Part shown: positions 1 to 12,801 of the stretch, piece after piece | How positions within the stretch are numbered: position 1 is the stretch's first letter | How the letters are laid out: every line of letters starts with the position of its first letter | Assembly: GCF_019925205.1 (NCBI RefSeq) | Contig: NC_083568.1 | Coordinates: 3,214,237-3,278,236 of the forward strand | Length of the DNA: 64,000 nucleotides | From: Metopolophium dirhodum | Taxonomy: Eukaryota; Arthropoda; Insecta; Hemiptera; Aphididae | Direction: 5' to 3' | Made by a program: the position numbers and the translations under genes | Notes under the pieces: model-generated | What the model saw: the letters and a program-made list of their open reading frames with translations, nothing else | The model's database searches: none | What the model was told of the DNA's origin: nothing

Positions 1-796
1 AAATCAAATTATTGAACATTGCCTACCAAGGTGAAAGGGTTGCCCTTTGTCTGCGATCCGACGTAGTTGGATTGCCTACCATGGCGGCTGAGTTGCACTG
101 ACTGCCGCAAATTACACACAAAAGGAGTAGAACAATCATAATTTTTTTAAGAGTTGCGATTTTTTACGTGCAACGAAGTGCACGGGTTCAGCTGGGTTTA
201 GTTTACCGTCCAGCAGTTGAAATTCGACCATATTATTATTTAATTTCTTTTATTTACAGTTAAAATGAGCATAAAAAACATTGTTTTATTTTGTTTTTGA
301 TAGTATTTAAATGGAAAATAAAAATTGTATTGATACAAGTTCAGAATGGAAATAATTTTAATTTTTTTTTTACTCCTTCTGCAATTTGACTATATTTTTT
401 ACAGTTTCTTTCGTTTATTAACTGCATCATCTTTCTCTAAATCAGCGAGTCGGTTGAGAATGCGCTTTCGGCCATAATTTATTGTTGTGTGTTTTTTATA
501 TGATAGGATTGGAGCAGGACATTATGATGGAGACAAAATATGACAATGACAAATAAGTATGATAATTAAATCTAAAATAAATACTTATGGTAACTTTTTC
601 TAATTATTGCGCAATAATTCCAAGTAAATTTCTGATAATGTTGATAATTTTACAATAATTAATTCTGTATATACAATATTGTTGGTAAATACTCTATGGT
701 CATTGACATTTTACCTTACTTTAGCTTTATTCATTTATCAACTCTTACAGAATTATCAGATATTATATTACACATGGGTAAGTGCTCGGTAAATCT
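1..796. other. AT-rich intergenic DNA
   Basis: There is no supported gene. The first 130 bases are less AT-rich and contain two copies of ATTGCCTACCA-like sequence (near 18 and 73), but no frame or splice pattern I can defend. Confidence 0.5.
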
Positions 797-809
797 TCTA
801 CGACCACGA

Positions 810-1095
810 CAGCGGTTCTTAAACTTTTGGTGAACATGGACCCCCGATGAAAGACTTTTAAAAATCGCGGACATCCTACCAATTTTCTTTTGAATGCCTA
901 CCTACCTTTTTTTTTTGAAATATCTCATGTTATCATAATTAATATTTTAATACTTATTTTATATTACAAATCAATTATCAAGTAGGTACATACCTACATA
1001 TTTACAATTGTTTTTCTTACACATAATTTTTCATAAAAATTTAGTATTTTAGTTTTAGATAGAACCACCGCTGACCACAGTTTAAGAACCACTGG
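810..1095. mobile_element. hAT-type MITE
   Basis: The ends are CAGCGGTTCTTAAACT on the left and the complement of CAGTGGTTCTTAAACT on the right, the classic hAT terminal sequence. An 8-base direct repeat TCTACGAC flanks it (797..804 and 1096..1103), though a few extra bases lie between the left copy and the terminus. The interior is non-coding and AT-rich. Confidence 0.75.
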
Positions 1096-1484
1096 TCTAC
1101 GACGTCTATATCTTCGGCGATATAAATATTCAGTGCACACCTAAAATATTGTTTTTTTTACTTATCGATCAATTCGCCTCTTCAACAAAATATGTAGCTA
1201 ATGTGTAGAAATGTGATTTTTTTTTTAATTACAATTTTTATTTGTTTAAAATATGTTTAAATATGTATTAATATATTAGTTTCTATAGTTCTGAATGTTG
1301 TAACTTATGATTGTGTGCACAACAGGAATCATCGTCATCATCAACATAATCGACAGAGTCCGACCTCTTGTGGATCGATGGACGGATCAACGCAGTACCT
1401 AATTTTACGTAAACATAATGTGGGTGTACTACTGTACTGGAGTTCTTTCAACAACAATGAAAACCATAGTTTTTATTATTATTG

Positions 1485-1536
1485 TTTTAGATTTTGAACC
1501 GGGCGATGAATTTATTGATTTTACAATGATGTGTGC
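1485..1536 (+). repeat. Fragment of dispersed repeat (same family as 35685..36775)
   Basis: About 50 bases match the left end of the repeat nested in the foldback element, including the shared run TTGATTTTACAATGATGTGT. Confidence 0.7.
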
Positions 1537-2029
1537 AATGTGCATGGTGCATGACAATATTTTTCACTAACTATACTTTCACGAGGCCAAAACCTTCAAA
1601 ATAATATTTTATTGAAGTTTGGTACTTATCAAAAAAGTTGATGGTTAATATTCTTCATAGATCTCACGTGACCATTGACCACGATCATGTTCGTCAATCA
1701 TTATTCTGTTGTAATAAATAAAATCGTACCTATTGTTTAATACAAAAAATAAGATATAACATTTTACTGTATAAAAAAAATATTTTTATTACTGAATATA
1801 TAATATAGCAATAATAAATTACAATAATAATTTGAAGACAGTAATAAATAATATCAAATATAAAAATAATATCATTACCAAACAATTTTGAAAAAAAAAT
1901 AAACAAAAAACACAAGAGGTGTGAGATGAATGATAATTCAATTATTTCATAAATGATGTATTTCATATATACTTAATGAGTGTTTTACAATTTTGATACA
2001 TTTATGCCGAAAAATAAATAAGTAACACA
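1537..2029. other. AT-rich intergenic DNA
   Basis: Very AT-rich. A 78-codon minus frame here is all Ile, Tyr and Phe from AT composition and is not a gene. Nothing else seen. Confidence 0.6.
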
Positions 2030-2140
2030 AAGGATAGTTGCTCAATGTGGCAAAAAAAAAAAACAGAAATAATAATTTAAACAAAAAAAAAGGTGCTCAA
2101 AGTGGCAGAAAAAATTACGATAAATAAACTGTAAAAAAAA
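2030..2140. repeat. Imperfect tandem repeat with A-runs
   Basis: Two copies of GCTCAA(T/A)GTGGCA followed by A-runs, about 60 bases apart. Low complexity. Confidence 0.5.
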
Positions 2141-2149
2141 AAAAGGCAT

Positions 2150-3210
2150 CAGTCAAGACGAGGCGAGGTGGGGGGTACGTGATGGCGAGTGGGTGATAGT
2201 ACAGATGTTAATGGTTGAACAGTCTATGGCCACTGGTCACCTCTACTCGTTCTTGCGGCCGGTCCTGCGGGGGGACGAGAGTCGCGGACGCGTTTGCTCG
2301 GGGACGCGAAGACGACCGTGGAAGCGGGCGGAACCCGACCACGACGGCTGCGAGAGCAACGATGACGATTGGCGACGATTGGCTAGGGCGCGATGATGTG
2401 CGCTAGACGGTAATGCACAGATGCCGAAGACGACTATGGCGGCGGTGACGACGGTGACCTGAGCTCATCGGAACTCGCGACGAAGACTATAATATTATCA
2501 TATGGGTGCTGCGGAACCGGCGGCGACCCGGATGCGTTGCGACTCGGCCGGTGGGACCACTCAGACCAACGGGCGAAAAAGGGAGAGGATCTAGGCGGAC
2601 AGCACCACAAAGCGCCGCTGTCCTGGAAACTCTCCGAGGTTTTCGACCTAGCCTGGCGTCCCGTCGGCGCCGTGTCTGCAGCCGCATCCGAAGTCCTCGC
2701 CGTGGAGTCGCGCACCGCCAAATCCTGAAACTTTTCGTTTCCACGGATCCGGCGCTGCTGACGTCCGCGTTCCTAGCCACCATAAAATAATAATTATAGT
2801 CGTCCGTCACTCGCCCGACGTGTGCTCTGCGGTTTCCGTCGCCACCGTCGCGAGTCGTCTTCGTCTTCTGCAGCAGTCATCGTCTGTGGTACCGTCGGGA
2901 CGGCGTCGTTGTCCGCGCCGGTACAGCTAGCCAGCTTCGTCGTCGTGTCGTCGTCGTCACTCTCGGACCGTAGCAGCCGGGGCCCGCCGCGCGTCCAGAG
3001 GGTCTCGCGTGTCGGCGACCTCGAGCTTGCGACGTCCGCGATCTCGTAACCCTACCGCCGGTGGCCGGAGAACGAGTGTTGGTGACTTACCGCCGATCAC
3101 CCCAAAAGTGCACTCTCACGTACCTTACCTCGACCCCACATCGCTCCGCCTTGACTGCTGCCCTCGACCGAGGAACGGAGGTGCCGGAATCCGCGGACGC
3201 TTTCGCATCG
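2150..3210. other. GC/CpG-rich block next to the 181-aa frame
   Basis: This CG-dense stretch has short frames open on both strands and no convincing protein in any of them. It may be the 3' UTR of the 181-aa gene, or a first exon or promoter of a gene outside the view. The minus strand has donor-like GAG|GTAAGG and GCG|GTAAGT between 3160 and 3085. Confidence 0.35.
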
Positions 3211-3756
3211 TCAGTTGCAACCTAGGCATATGACCACACGCCCGGCCCGTTTTACTCCCCTCCACGCGGCGGCCGCGAATCGCCTTATCCGCCCGCGTGG
3301 AGTTACTGCGTGGGTTGCCTGTGCAACTTCCGGATCAAGCCTGCCGTCCAGATCCTCTAACATAGTCCTCTCCTCGAATGAGCCCTCGGTCGGAAGGTCG
3401 TCTTGAACGACCTCGATGTCACCGCCGTGCACCATGTCCTCTTCATCTCCGCACCGCAGTACATCCTTTCCGTCAACGGAGGGGTCTTCAGGTTGTACGT
3501 GCGGTACGGAAGACAGCTTTTCTGACACCAAGAAAACCACAGCGTCGACCAACTGGTCGACGATGGTGACCATCCTTTTATCTCTGTGTATATCGTCGGT
3601 GTCGGTGTCCAGGAGCATGGCTACGATGCCCTGGAGCATCGACTGGACGGTCTCTTCGATTTTGTTTTCATCGGAATCAGACGAAACCACTTCCGCGATG
3701 ATGTCTTCCATCACCTCTTCAACCACGGTATCGATGTTTTCGCTTGAGTTTGACAT
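3211..3756 (-). CDS. Uncharacterised acidic protein, 181 aa, single exon
   Basis: The frame runs from ATG at 3756 to TGA at 3211, in a GC-rich stretch where this frame looks protein-like. Residues 1-110 are acidic and predicted helical, with repeated hydrophobic positions (EETVQSMLQGIVAMLL, VDQLVDAVVFLVSEKL). The end turns basic (RGRIRRFAAAAWRGVKRAG) and closes with ICLGCN, two cysteines that could be lipidated or bind metal (inference). I do not recognise the family; it could be lineage-specific. A consensus donor (GGCG|GTAAGTCACC, 3091/3090) lies 3' of the stop on the same strand, so transcript structure may be more complex. Confidence 0.5.
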   Translation of the reverse strand: MSNSSENIDTVVEEVMEDIIAEVVSSDSDENKIEETVQSMLQGIVAMLLDTDTDDIHRDKRMVTIVDQLVDAVVFLVSEKLSSVPHVQPEDPSVDGKDVLRCGDEEDMVHGGDIEVVQDDLPTEGSFEERTMLEDLDGRLDPEVAQATHAVTPRGRIRRFAAAAWRGVKRAGRVVICLGCN

Positions 3757-6352
3757 GTTTGTGATATGTGTGCGAGTGACGTCGAACGATAAATTGCAAG
3801 TGAACGAATATTGAGATTTCGTTTCACGCCGTTGTCGAGAAAATCAATTATCTCCCAGACGACGGGTATGCCGCGAGTACCAGCGAGTACCTACTAATCG
3901 GCCAGCATAATTATATGACTTTTGGCCTGTCTATTTTACTAATGACCAACAACCGTTTTTTTTTCTTAAAACCCGATTTACAAATTTGCTTTTTTGATCT
4001 GTATAAAACTATAAAGCATAAAAATAATACTTTGCCGCTCTGCACAAGTGCGTGATTTACGCCGCGGTTTACCGGAACAAACTTGACGAAAAAAAAATCA
4101 TAATAATAATATAATAATATCATACATTATCTATCTATCGTTAATCGTCATCATTATATTGTTATACACTGTATCGATAATGTCATTATTGTTTTTAATA
4201 ATATTATTCCTAAGACAGTGTATACGGCGTCAAAGTCCGCCCGGCGCTGGCGTCAGAGTGTCGGCGGTCGTGAGATTTATATATTGTAATATTATAGAAA
4301 CAATACAAAATATACGTTTTATTATTATTGTACACGCCATATGTATACATTATGAGATCAAAGACTCCGTATAAATCAATTATATATATATATTAGAATA
4401 ATATACTTAAAAGACGTTACGAACGATTGACGGTGAAAAAAAAAACTGTAAGAAAATAAAAATAATAATATAATAATCGTAACCGCCCTGAAAACGTCGT
4501 ACGAGCGAGCATAATAATGACACAATATACGTTATGACATGTATATATATATATTTTCTGTATTTAGGTTATTGAGGTATATATATATAGATGCCTATAT
4601 ATCATACGGTTATGACCCGACACGTCGAAACAGTTCCGAGCCGACCTCTCGACTGAACGTATTATGACCGGTGCTGGTATATGATATTCGAGATCACTCG
4701 ACGACCGCGCGATGCAGCGTCCTCACGATTCATAAATTATCGTCAACTGGTAAAAACTGTTCATCACTATATTATAAAATATAAAATAAAATAATAATAT
4801 CACATTGTGTCGTGAACGATATGAGTAGAAAGATTAATTTATTATTGAGACATCCGAATCGCTGCGAACGCTTGGAAATACGATTTCTTAAAATAATTCA
4901 TCTTAACGATATTATTTATTTATTAGATATTATGAGCACTATCAAAGATGGGGGGATAAGGTCCGAATTTAAATGCACAAAAAGCTATCAAAAAAATTCC
5001 TTTTCAACGAGATAATCACAGGTGCGTGAAGTTAAATTCGAGCACTGATTTCCGCTATAATACCAATATTTAGTGCTCAATTAGTGCTATTCAACCGTAG
5101 CGTTTTCGAAATCAGTGTTATACCCAGTAAAAAGTTACAAAGTGGTTTATCTTTCTCCGCGAACTTCACGTAACGGGTTCAAAATCAGCTATAGCGCCAA
5201 AATTTAGTGATGATGTAGTGTTATTCAGTAACGTTTTCAAAATTAAATTAATTACTTTAACATTATATTTATAGGGATTCAACTACGCAACCGATAAGGA
5301 ACAAAGGTTCAACTTTTGACATTTTTTACATCTTTATCTCGACTATAAACTAACAATAATACAAAAACTAAATACCTAACTTACCAAGCACGCACAATAA
5401 ATAAACAGTATACTGGAAATAAATGCGGTCGTGATTTATCTCCAACTGCAGACCAACATCAGTAAGTAAGTTGTTAATTTTTTTGAGTAAAGACATCACA
5501 TCCTATAATTGCCGACGATAGATAAAGACGTTATCGCTTTAATATTATAATATAGAACACGATTGGACATTATATAACGTACGGATGAAAAATCCTTATA
5601 ACTATAGGAGGATATAATATTATGAAAACAATATTTCGCTTGGTATAATATTTTTAATTTCTGCAAAAAAAAAAAGGTTTATCTTTGAAGTATATCTGTT
5701 GCGTGAAACGAATTATGTACTTGGAAAGTCTGATATCCGGGTGCACCCAAAAAACAATGCACTTTCCGTCGAAAAAAGGGAACTATTTATTATTACTGTT
5801 CGCCGCAGGTGTTTTGCCCGTCTCGATTTCATTTATCCCCGGACAACGCCGCGGGTATAGTTTCCTCTGGTTAGCCTCTGGTAACCTATACGACAGTTAG
5901 TCGAATTATTTACCGATTTTGGCTTCTAAAAACGATTTCTCGAGTAGATTATCTTATTCATTTATATCGCCGTAGCTTTATTATATACATATATGCATAT
6001 TATTTTAAAATCAAAAAGCGAACATCGCCGCCGCGGGACCCGTCGTCGCACCGCTGTTCTTCTAATTATATAATTATATTTCTAATATAATTCGCATGAC
6101 CTTTTCGTGCCACGCCAGCGGGGTGTACTCGGCAAATCCCATTAAGGAATTGTCGCCGCAGTGTTCGGAGATAGGAGAAACGTTACGCGGGACGGCTGCA
6201 GGAGGAAAGCCGTTATATTCGCGCGAATGATTAATCGCGGTGTCTGCGGTTGTGTGCATAGGTAAACCGGGAAACCGGAAGCGAGCGGTGCGGCAAGTAC
6301 ATAAACTTGCGAGCACACTGACGTAAGACGTGCGGCGGGGACAACTACGGTC

Positions 6353-6361
6353 GTATATAAG
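6353..6361 (+). promoter_or_regulatory. TATA-like element (weak)
   Basis: TATATAAGG is followed by G-rich DNA in the CG-richer 6.0-7.1 kb stretch. In a genome with this much TATA sequence a single match is weak, and no downstream gene is identified. Confidence 0.15.
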
Positions 6362-6547
6362 GTGGGGGGAGGGGAAATTAATTAAGTCTTTGTCTGTCCA
6401 AAAAATACACCGCGTACGATCCGCCGCCAGAGACCTGCACCTCCGCACAACCGCACAACCCCACCGCCATCGCCGGTGGATAATTTTCTCTCCGCCGTCG
6501 ACCGATGATTAATGCGTTTACCCGCTCGTTTGACAATGAGCAGCGAG

Positions 6548-6574
6548 CACACACACACACACACACACACACAC
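6548..6574. repeat. (CA)n microsatellite
   Basis: About 13 CA units, followed shortly by a (GTAC)n-like stretch (6589-6604). Confidence 0.9.
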
Positions 6575-6744
6575 TGGTGGGGGAGCACACGTACGTACGT
6601 ACGTATAATAATAATAATATAACCTCTTGACAGTTAATTTCGGTTGACGGACGCGTTACGACGCAGTGTGCGTACGTATATAGGTCTCCCGACGATATTT
6701 CGAATATTTAGCAATTAGCTTTCACGCCCGTCTCCAACCCTCGA

Positions 6745-6761
6745 GGGGGGGGGGGGGGGGG
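6745..6761. repeat. G homopolymer, 17 bases
   Basis: An uninterrupted G run. Its length is likely to be uncertain in the assembly and it could form a G-quadruplex. Confidence 0.9.
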
Positions 6762-9177
6762 CAAGTCCTACTGCTGCAGTCACGCGTCGTCGTCGTCGTA
6801 ACGTTTTTCTTTTTTTCTTCTCTCCTCACTTGGCCGTCCTCTCTTCCTCCCCTTCGAATACTAACGCATGTATGTAGGACCCAGCACACGCGCCGCGATA
6901 ACATAATATATTATAATACACGCGGGCTCGAACAAAACGATTACGCGACTTAAGTTTTGACGATGTACAGGGGGATAGCACGCGCTGCAGTCTCTTCGGA
7001 AAAAACTATGACAATCGTTTGGACGGACAAGATAATGGCTGATTGCGATAAGGACGCTGCAGGAAAAGGACACGGAATCCGGTAAACCGCCGAGTCCTCC
7101 TTTCCCGCCTGCAGGACATTTGCATCTCACCTAAAGCGTGACCCAAGGACCTCGGACGTTTTACCATCGATACTTTGGGAATCGGGCGTTCGAATTGAAA
7201 GAGTCGGCCGCCTTTAATATATATAAGAATGTATAATATGAAGCCCTATTGTATAGTGGTCCTATATAAAATCGCCCTATAACGACGACGATTAGGACTC
7301 AAAGGAGTAAGGACCCGCAGACTATCGTGTCGGAACAACTCAATCAGACGCAGTTTAATATACATCAGACTTTGTCATACCATGTTTAAACGTATATATC
7401 ATAATATTTGAATCATTGAAACAAATTGGTTTAATAAAATAACTTTTCGATCGTATTTCTGAACGTTATACGCACGCGTGCTTGAACGTTTCCAATTCGT
7501 TTGTAATTTTGTTTGCGCTTAGACTTGGTGTAATAATTAAAATATTATTACGCTTGTACGAAACGTATTACAATACCGTACGGCGGCGGTCGTGTGTATA
7601 ATAATATCATAGTATCATTATACGCGATTATTGTTCATACATTATTATTATTATTATTATTATCGTGTACACGCAAAATAGTATAAAATACAATATTACA
7701 TCGTACCGCAAACCCTTTTCGACCCATGTTATATAGTGACGAATTTAAAACTCGTTTAAACTACTTGACGGTCGTTTGACCATTTCCACTATACATCGGA
7801 CACGAAACGCCCCGATTATTGAATTTTAAATGCGGTGGGTAAAATACGTGTTTACACATTATTCTTATTATTTATTTTAATTTTAATATATTATTGCGAC
7901 ACGCGACCCCGTCGACTCTGCAGAGACTCTAACCGACCGTAAATTGTTATACCATTTCGACGCCCGCGTAACTCTACACACATTTATTGGAGGCGTGTTT
8001 TGCGAATATTTTTTTAGTGCAGTGCATACTTTATTAATATCTACTTCACAATAATTATTGTTACGTACCAACTGATCGTCAAAAGTACGTCAATGTGAAT
8101 GAACAAGCACTATTGCGATGTATTTCCAGTGATAATAGTATATATTATATATAATAAATATTAATTTTTGTTCTGATTTACATATTAAAAGTAGGTATAT
8201 AGGACGTCTTGGAGAGCCCTTATTGTTGCTGGCAATTTCAATACATATTTTACTTGGTTTTGAATTGTTCAGATGAAAATATAGGTCTAAAATATGCTAG
8301 AAAGTTTACGGCACCGGTAAGTTACATTTTTACAAAAAAAAAATGTCCCATATATTAGTTTGAAATAAGAAAGGGGTGGTAAATCGTTTTCAAGCGCTGT
8401 TTGCCTGTTAATGTTATTGAGACTTGAGAGTATAAAAGAAAAGAAGCGTCTTGCGACCTTCCAAACTGCGCTTGACAATTCATGTAAACAGCGATCTATA
8501 GATATTGAGAAAAAAATATATTTTGAAAACGTTAAATTTTTATCCATTTCGATAACTGCGAAGACCTGTTGCTTGCAATTTCAATAGATATTTTCCTGCT
8601 TTTATGGTTGAATTTTATGGTGGAAGGATTTCGAGTGAATTTCAAAACTAGGTTATAGGAATAGTGAACGACGATAGTGAGTTTCATATATTATGCAAAA
8701 TAAAATTTCGTTTGTCATATTAATACTATGCATTGTAATTAAATTATAAAATCAATAATAGGAACTTTGCTATCGGAAAACATTTTTTTGAAGTGCGTAT
8801 TTATTATTGCCGTATCCACTGTTAATATGCCATACGTCACACCAGCCCCCTCCTCCATTTTCAAAATATTGAAATTTTATTTTTCCATCTGTATTAGCAT
8901 CTATATCTGTATGAATTTGTACGCAGTGATCAAGAATTTGTTTTCAAACCTTCGATGGACTGGCGTCACTTCACACTTGATTACTCGTTTACTTTTTATA
9001 CAATGATATTAAATGATAATATGTGGACATAGTGGGAAAACGCGCAAAAAAGTAGTCGTCGGAGAGGGATAAAAAAAATAGTTGATTTTATGACAAAAAA
9101 AGATCGATTGACGAGGGTTATAATTAGACAGATGAGGGTGCCCGAAACCGGGAATACGGAAAATAAATAATTCACTT

Positions 9178-9889
9178 ACGACGGTATTTTGTTAAAAGGG
9201 CGTAGGTATACCAAATTTTTTTTCAGGAAACAAATAAAACTGATTAAATACTCAATTTTTAAGATAGAACATTCATTTATACATTTTATTAAACATGAGA
9301 CTCCATGGAACTAAAATTGCTTATTAAATTTCTTAAACTAAATTTATATTTAATGGTATATTCATTTAAAACAAATGTATGTGGTGTGGGCCCTTTTAAC
9401 ATTTTCATTTCTACAAACGCCCTTTTAATTGTATACAGCATTTGTGTATCTATACATTATACTATATTGTATCTATTAACTTCTCGGCTTATTGTTAACT
9501 GATAATATTAAATTGGAGGGAAATTTGTTGTTAAGTGTTACCAATACAAGTGATGTTCAGTGTGTAACCTAGTAAAACCACTTTGTTCAATCTGGTAATA
9601 TACAAACACCAATAATCATAATTATTCTTATAAACTGTGAAGGTCGTAAACAATTAGCATGCATTCGGTGTGGTAGAACTGTATAAGCCCTTTCAACAGT
9701 TCTGTGTAGATTATTTTAATTTTTAAAAGGGCGTCTGCATATCTTGTATTCGGTATTGCTATCTTATTTTTCAGTAGATGTATACGCCGTTTTACCAGAA
9801 TATGCTCGTGATTTTTCTGAAAATTTAGACAACAAAAACGTATTTTTCGATTTTGTGTGGTAAACGCCCTTTTAACAAAATACCGTCGT
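9178..9889. mobile_element. MITE with 26-bp perfect terminal inverted repeats
   Basis: Left 9178..9203 and right 9864..9889 are exact reverse complements (ACGACGGTATTTTGTTAAAA then GGGCGT). The AAAAGGGCG core recurs inside in both orientations (near 9385, 9418 and 9725). The element is 712 bp with no convincing frame. No clear target duplication was found, so the superfamily is open. Confidence 0.8.
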
Positions 9890-11364
9890 CAGACTGTAGT
9901 TGACATTTTTAGTCAATTATAGAAGGTGAAAAGATGCCCAATTTAAAATATTTGTTGTGACTATATTATAGTGACGGAAAATAAAAACAAGAAAAAATAT
10001 GCATATGAAATCGACCGAAAAACGTGGCGTATAAATGTATTTAAAAATAGATTAAAAAATTCTGCACAATTTGAGTTTTATTTTTACGCGACAAAAAAAT
10101 AATATATATTATCTTAAATTAAAAAAACAAAGCTCAGCGATAAAAAAAAAATGCAAACAAAACGATAGGTACATAAATACATAATAATATGATGTCAATG
10201 ATCTAAAAATAAACGTTGTTAAATTGCACGACAATAAGAATAAAATTCAAAATTTCCTTTTCCGTAACGCAAAACTGTATAATAGTAATTACCTGTTTTA
10301 ACTCGATCTGCCATTTATTTGTGATTTGTCGGGAGTTTTTTATCGTCTTCGCATCTAACTACGTGGTGCATTTCTATGTCAATGACAATCGTGTTTATAA
10401 ATAAATATAAATTATATTATATTATAATATTGTTTATTTAAACTAAACAAAAACAATTGTAAATACAAAAATGTTTAAATTTACATATACACACTACACA
10501 GTTACACTGTACCTAAGCGTTGGCTTGAAATGGGAATGTTGACTTTTGAGGGAATTCCCAACATATATTTCCATAAATTATTTAAAAATATTAGCACATA
10601 AATAATATAATACAATTTAGAATGCATACATAATATATTATGTTATATGTACAAGAAAATCTAAAATGAAAATGTTTAGTTAACAGGAAAATCAGAAAAT
10701 CATTTTAATCCCCTAATGCAGAATTTATTATGCACCCAAATTGTCGTTATACATAAGTAAATTGCTTTACAAGTAAGTATTAGTAAGTGCTTAATTGCGT
10801 TGTAAGTTTGATGAAAGCATATTACTGCACATAATTGTTAGTATATTACTGCATTAATAATTATTTATTTTAAAATTGTATAACCGTGCAGTAATATGAT
10901 AATATAATATAACATAATATAATATCATTATGTTGATATGTTTTTGAAAATGGAAAAATGATTCAAGCAAACACTAAATGCATTCATATTTTTACGCGTC
11001 GAACCGACGACTGCCTATGTGCGTGATAACCATGGCGTATAATATATTATATCATCGAGATCTAGGGGTGGTTTTTTCGATCTCGGGGTTGGGCGCGCGT
11101 CTTAAACACGGTTTGGTGGGTGGCTGAAAGTTCGGGTGAGAATAAAGAACAGACGTCAACGCGAACGTTTTCGCTGATGCTCACAACAATGACGATGCGA
11201 TAAAATGTACAAAAATATAAAATAATAATATAATGGGCTTTTGACGAACGCGACAGAAAGAAGAGTTGAGAAACCGAAAACTTCATTTTTCATATCGACT
11301 CCGTCGGAGATAATATAATATTATAATGCTCTCGGCATCGAGCCCGAGACATTGTATTATACTA
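9890..11364. other. AT-rich intergenic DNA
   Basis: No gene supported. Short plus-strand frames such as 10216..10404 have composition-driven sequence. A CG-richer island of about 200 bases sits near 11060-11280. Confidence 0.5.
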
Positions 11365-12144
11365 TACAGAATGATTCGCGAAACACGCACGCCCCCATTT
11401 TTCCATATTTTAATAATGAAATCATTGAATTCTGATTTTTGGAATTTTTAAATATAAGCTCCAATACTACTTACACAGTGTCCTGTGGTGATGCAAACTT
11501 CTGTTTTTCAAACGAGAACCCTCTTTTTTTTACTGTAATATTTTTAGTGGATAACATTTTTTTAATATTATGGTACCTACTAATTCAAAATTTGATTGAG
11601 TAATTTCTCAGTTATTAAAATGCTTATACCAACACAAATAATCATTAAAAACCGTTTTACAAAATCATCAAATATATATCTGCTATTGGATCTATAGTGT
11701 TTATCATTATACTTGGACCATTTTTAGAAATTATTAATCACTAGGATTTACTTCTTACCTCAACCTCCATGTATTGTCTTCTGAGTCCACTGTCGTGGAC
11801 CTATTATCCTTATTGCTTATAGTACACCAAGTTAAATGTCAACTCAAAAACAACTCATTCGAATTTTGATTCAGATACGTCAAAGTGTTCGGAAAAATTA
11901 CCCGCCAAATAATTTTCAGCCGAGTGGAAGGTGTGGGGGGGGGCCTGTAATTTACTTTGGAATCTCTACAGGAGTACACGACACCCTGTAGTACCTACTA
12001 CAAAATCTCGAGAATTCGGAAACATGGTCTTCGCCTACATTTGAAAATATCAACAAACAAAATTTTAAACAACTTACCTCAGCAGCATTGTCGAGGGAAA
12101 ATAGGGGGTGAGTATATTGTATATGCTTGGTGAATCGCCCCGTA
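11365..12144. mobile_element. MITE, family with TACAGGGTGATT-like ends (long copy)
   Basis: The left end TACAGAATGATTCGCGAAAC and the right end (complement of TACGGGGCGATTCACCAAGC) are imperfect inverted repeats. Internal sequence (CTTCTGTTTTTCAAACGAG) matches the copy at 45375..45767. TA-rich flanks. 780 bp, no frame. Confidence 0.7.
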
Positions 12145-12801
12145 TACATAGTATACTGCTGTGAACGAGTGGAGCGAAATCCGTTTGTCGGAGTTTATTT
12201 TTAAAGCCGTTTTCGTTATACTTTGATAATATAATATTAAACATATACATAACATTATTATTATTACTATACGAAACGAACTGTGCGCGACTGTCGCGGG
12301 TACACTGCGCCGCCGATGATTTACGACTTACGTACTTACACATTATCGTTTGTACGCGCGAGCACGTCGACAGAGACTTTGTACAATAGTAAGTTTTCCG
12401 CTTCATTTGTACACGTCGCCGCGGTGGTGTATCATTATATAGAAGTAACGCTGTTACGAAGTCGGCGGGGGTAAATTTATTATTATTACTATTATGTGAA
12501 ATATATAATATTATGATATAATAAAACAAAAAAAATCAAATTTATTTCGTATTACTCTCTGTGAAAACAATTATACTTCCACCTAGTTTTTCCCCCAGAG
12601 GAAAAACTTTGTATTTGGCGAACTGTATAAGATACAGGTATAATTGTGTGTGGGGGGGAGGAGGTTTATTATTAATATTAAAATAAGCCACGGCTTATTG
12701 GGAAAGTGTCATTTGTTGTATTTTGTAATGTCAACCTATGTATTTTGTTGTTATTGACAAATAAATAAATAAACAATACATAATAGTAATAATAATAATA
12801 T
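12145..12801. other. Intergenic, with a possible second LINE tail
   Basis: At 12725-12775, a sequence reading TGTTGTTATTGACAAATAAA followed by TAAA repeats resembles a LINE 3' end, and the LINE remnant at 12802 follows after a (TAA)n tract. The frame at 12074..12529 (minus) is not convincing. Confidence 0.35.

Larger units (their letters stand above)
3757..9177. other. Intergenic stretch, no gene supported
   Basis: AT-rich with many TA and TAA strings. The first 100 bases (to about 3860) are the likely 5' leader of the 181-aa frame. A CG-richer part at 6000-7150 holds a TATA-like TATATAAGG at 6353 on the plus strand and short frames on both strands, none convincing. Microsatellites are listed separately. 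A loose duplication (GCTTGCAATTTCAATA-like) links 8225-8290 and 8560-8620. Confidence 0.5.

Noticed and set aside
2434..2810. Overlapping minus frames of 95 and 107 codons
   Set aside because: GC-rich block with both strands open; no motif and no supported link to the 181-codon frame.
6074..6448. 124-codon minus frame in a CG-richer stretch
   Set aside because: No domain or compositional signal; likely a chance frame in less AT-rich DNA.
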